From Fusobacterium sp. IOR10 (GTDB lineage Bacteria > Fusobacteriota > Fusobacteriia > Fusobacteriales > Fusobacteriaceae), in contig NZ_WJWY01000008.1 in NCBI RefSeq assembly GCF_010367435.1, forward strand, positions 21,354 to 85,353: 64,000 nucleotides of DNA. The letters are read 5' to 3'. Below, piece by piece: positions 63,393 to 64,000 of the stretch. The stretch's first letter is position 1. Each line of letters opens with the position of its first letter. The notes below the pieces were generated by a model. The model made no database searches and was not told the DNA's origin. It saw nothing but the letters and a program-made list of their open reading frames with translations. The position numbers and the translations under genes are program-made.

Positions 63393-63414
63393 AATATGCT
63401 AGAACAAGCATATT
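63393..63414 (+). promoter_or_regulatory. Perfect inverted repeat upstream of arsR-type gene, probable operator
   Basis: AATATGCT-AGAACA-AGCATATT: perfect 8-base arms ending 15 bases before the ATG. No T-run follows, so it is not a terminator; the shape fits an ArsR/SmtB operator. Confidence 0.65.
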
Positions 63415-63429
63415 TGTAAGGAGGTTAAT

Positions 63430-63849
63430 ATGAAAAACATTGAAATAAATCAATTTGAACGTTATACAACAATTTTTAAGGCTTTGTCAGATCTAACAAG
63501 ACTTAAGATAATATGGTTACTATTATCAATTGATTCAAAAATAAGTGTATCTGAGATAATTGATGTTCTTGAAGAAAACCAGTATAATGTATCAAAGCAT
63601 TTGAAAATTTTAAAAAATTCAAATTTAATTCACGAAAGAAAAGAAGGAAAATGGTCATTTTATTATTATTTACCCAGTGATGACTCATTTGATGAATATA
63701 TTAGAAAAACAGTTATGTCAATCCCAAAGGAGCTAATGATAGAGGAAATAGGGAGATGTTCCAAACGTCTATCAATGAGAGTTGATGGAAAATGTGTCCT
63801 TGGATCTAAAAGTGACCTATGGAGTAAAATAAAAGATGAAAACAATTAA
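63430..63849 (+). CDS. ArsR/SmtB-family metal-sensing transcriptional regulator
   Basis: A 139-residue winged-helix regulator. ALSDLTRLKIIWLLLSIDSKISVSEIIDVLEENQYNVSKHLKILKNSNLIHERKEGKWSFYYY is the HTH region (residues about 16-78); the Cys-Val-Cys of classical ArsR is missing at the recognition helix, while Cys occur in the C-terminal part (GRCSKRL, GKCVLG). It is longer than usual (about 100-120), and its likely target is its own operon, whose operator palindrome lies just upstream. Confidence 0.88.
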   Translation: MKNIEINQFERYTTIFKALSDLTRLKIIWLLLSIDSKISVSEIIDVLEENQYNVSKHLKILKNSNLIHERKEGKWSFYYYLPSDDSFDEYIRKTVMSIPKELMIEEIGRCSKRLSMRVDGKCVLGSKSDLWSKIKDENN

Positions 63850-63866
63850 TTGTTTTCATCTTTTTT
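63835..63866 (+). terminator. Rho-independent terminator after the arsR-type gene
   Basis: GATGAAAACAATT pairs perfectly with AATTGTTTTCATC, followed by TTTTTT. The hairpin includes the stop codon. Confidence 0.93.
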
Positions 63867-63940
63867 ATTATTATGGGTCTATAATATTTGGTGTTGGTAT
63901 TTGTAAAAATACTAATGCCTTTATTTTTTGCAAAAAAAAA

Positions 63941-63969
63941 TTGAGACAAATAAAAAAATCCGTTACAAT
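63941..63969 (+). promoter_or_regulatory. Promoter of the next gene beyond the window
   Basis: TTGAGA and TACAAT with a 17-base spacer; an AAAGGA ribosome site follows at the very end of the window. The gene itself lies outside. Confidence 0.6.
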
Positions 63970-64000
63970 TAAGTTGCGACACCAAAAGAAAGGATGTGAT

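Noticed and set aside
1..64000. CRISPR arrays, tRNA or rRNA genes, insertion sequences, prophage
   Set aside because: No evenly spaced repeats, cloverleaf, rRNA-like or transposase sequence was found; the recurring short stems are intrinsic terminators.

Overview
The window is very AT-rich and its gene content points to a Gram-negative anaerobe of the phylum Fusobacteriota (Fusobacterium/Cetobacterium type; inferred from protein character, not proven). The signs are an outer membrane (TolC, TonB receptor, LPS glycosyltransferases), clostridial-style GGAGG ribosome sites, a GlgC+GlgD glycogen operon, an HmuW/HmuF-type anaerobic heme locus and an S-box riboswitch.

Layout. 1-3.4 kb: efflux operon on the minus strand (TolC, HlyD adaptor, MacB-like permease cut by the window edge and frameshifted). 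3.3-7.5 kb: polysaccharide export control genes (PHP tyrosine phosphatase, BY-kinase, two Wzz-like proteins). 7.7-17.0 kb: lipopolysaccharide/surface glycan genes (O-antigen ligase with a frameshift near its 3' end, GT4, GT2 and GT9 transferases, hexapeptide acyltransferase, several small LPS-kinase-like proteins). 17.1-20.5 kb: outer-membrane barrel protein, a Rossmann-fold/DUF1848 gene pair and another kinase-like gene. 20.7-24.2 kb: fruR-fruK-fruA fructose PTS operon. 24.2-29.3 kb: autoregulated CsoR repressor, then a divergent AraC regulator and two half-size ABC exporters, flanked by a 38-bp direct repeat. 29.3-32.5 kb: AsmA-like protein, YibE/F protein and a second barrel protein. 32.6-42.8 kb: glycogen operon glgB-glgC-glgD-glgA-glgP-GH13. 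42.8-44.2 kb: DUF523 and an RluA-type pseudouridine synthase. 44.4-51.3 kb: heme uptake and degradation locus (hmuW, DUF454, exbB, exbD, tonB, flavodoxin hmuF, LytTR protein; divergent TonB-dependent receptor). 51.3-54.9 kb: SAM-I riboswitch with a frameshifted Cys/Met-metabolism PLP enzyme, corA, and metA carrying the acetyl-CoA-type Glu111. 54.9-57.1 kb: argG and an amino-acid-binding protein behind a 32-codon Arg-containing leader peptide and an intrinsic terminator, apparently an arginine attenuator. 57.1-60.2 kb: small hypothetical gene, YheO-type regulator, CIRCE-controlled htpG. 60.2-64 kb: rsmB, an O-methyltransferase, and a metal(loid) permease/ArsR pair.

How it fits together. Much of the window is nutrient sensing and envelope building: sugar uptake (fru), carbon storage (glg), heme iron capture and ring opening, and sulfur and arginine amino-acid synthesis under RNA-level control. 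The most noteworthy items are the candidate arginine leader attenuator upstream of argG, a palindromic divergent promoter serving AraC/ABC genes, the paired methyltransferase-like/DUF1848 genes, and three coding sequences that each lack one A in an A-run. No tRNA, rRNA, CRISPR array, transposase or phage gene was seen.
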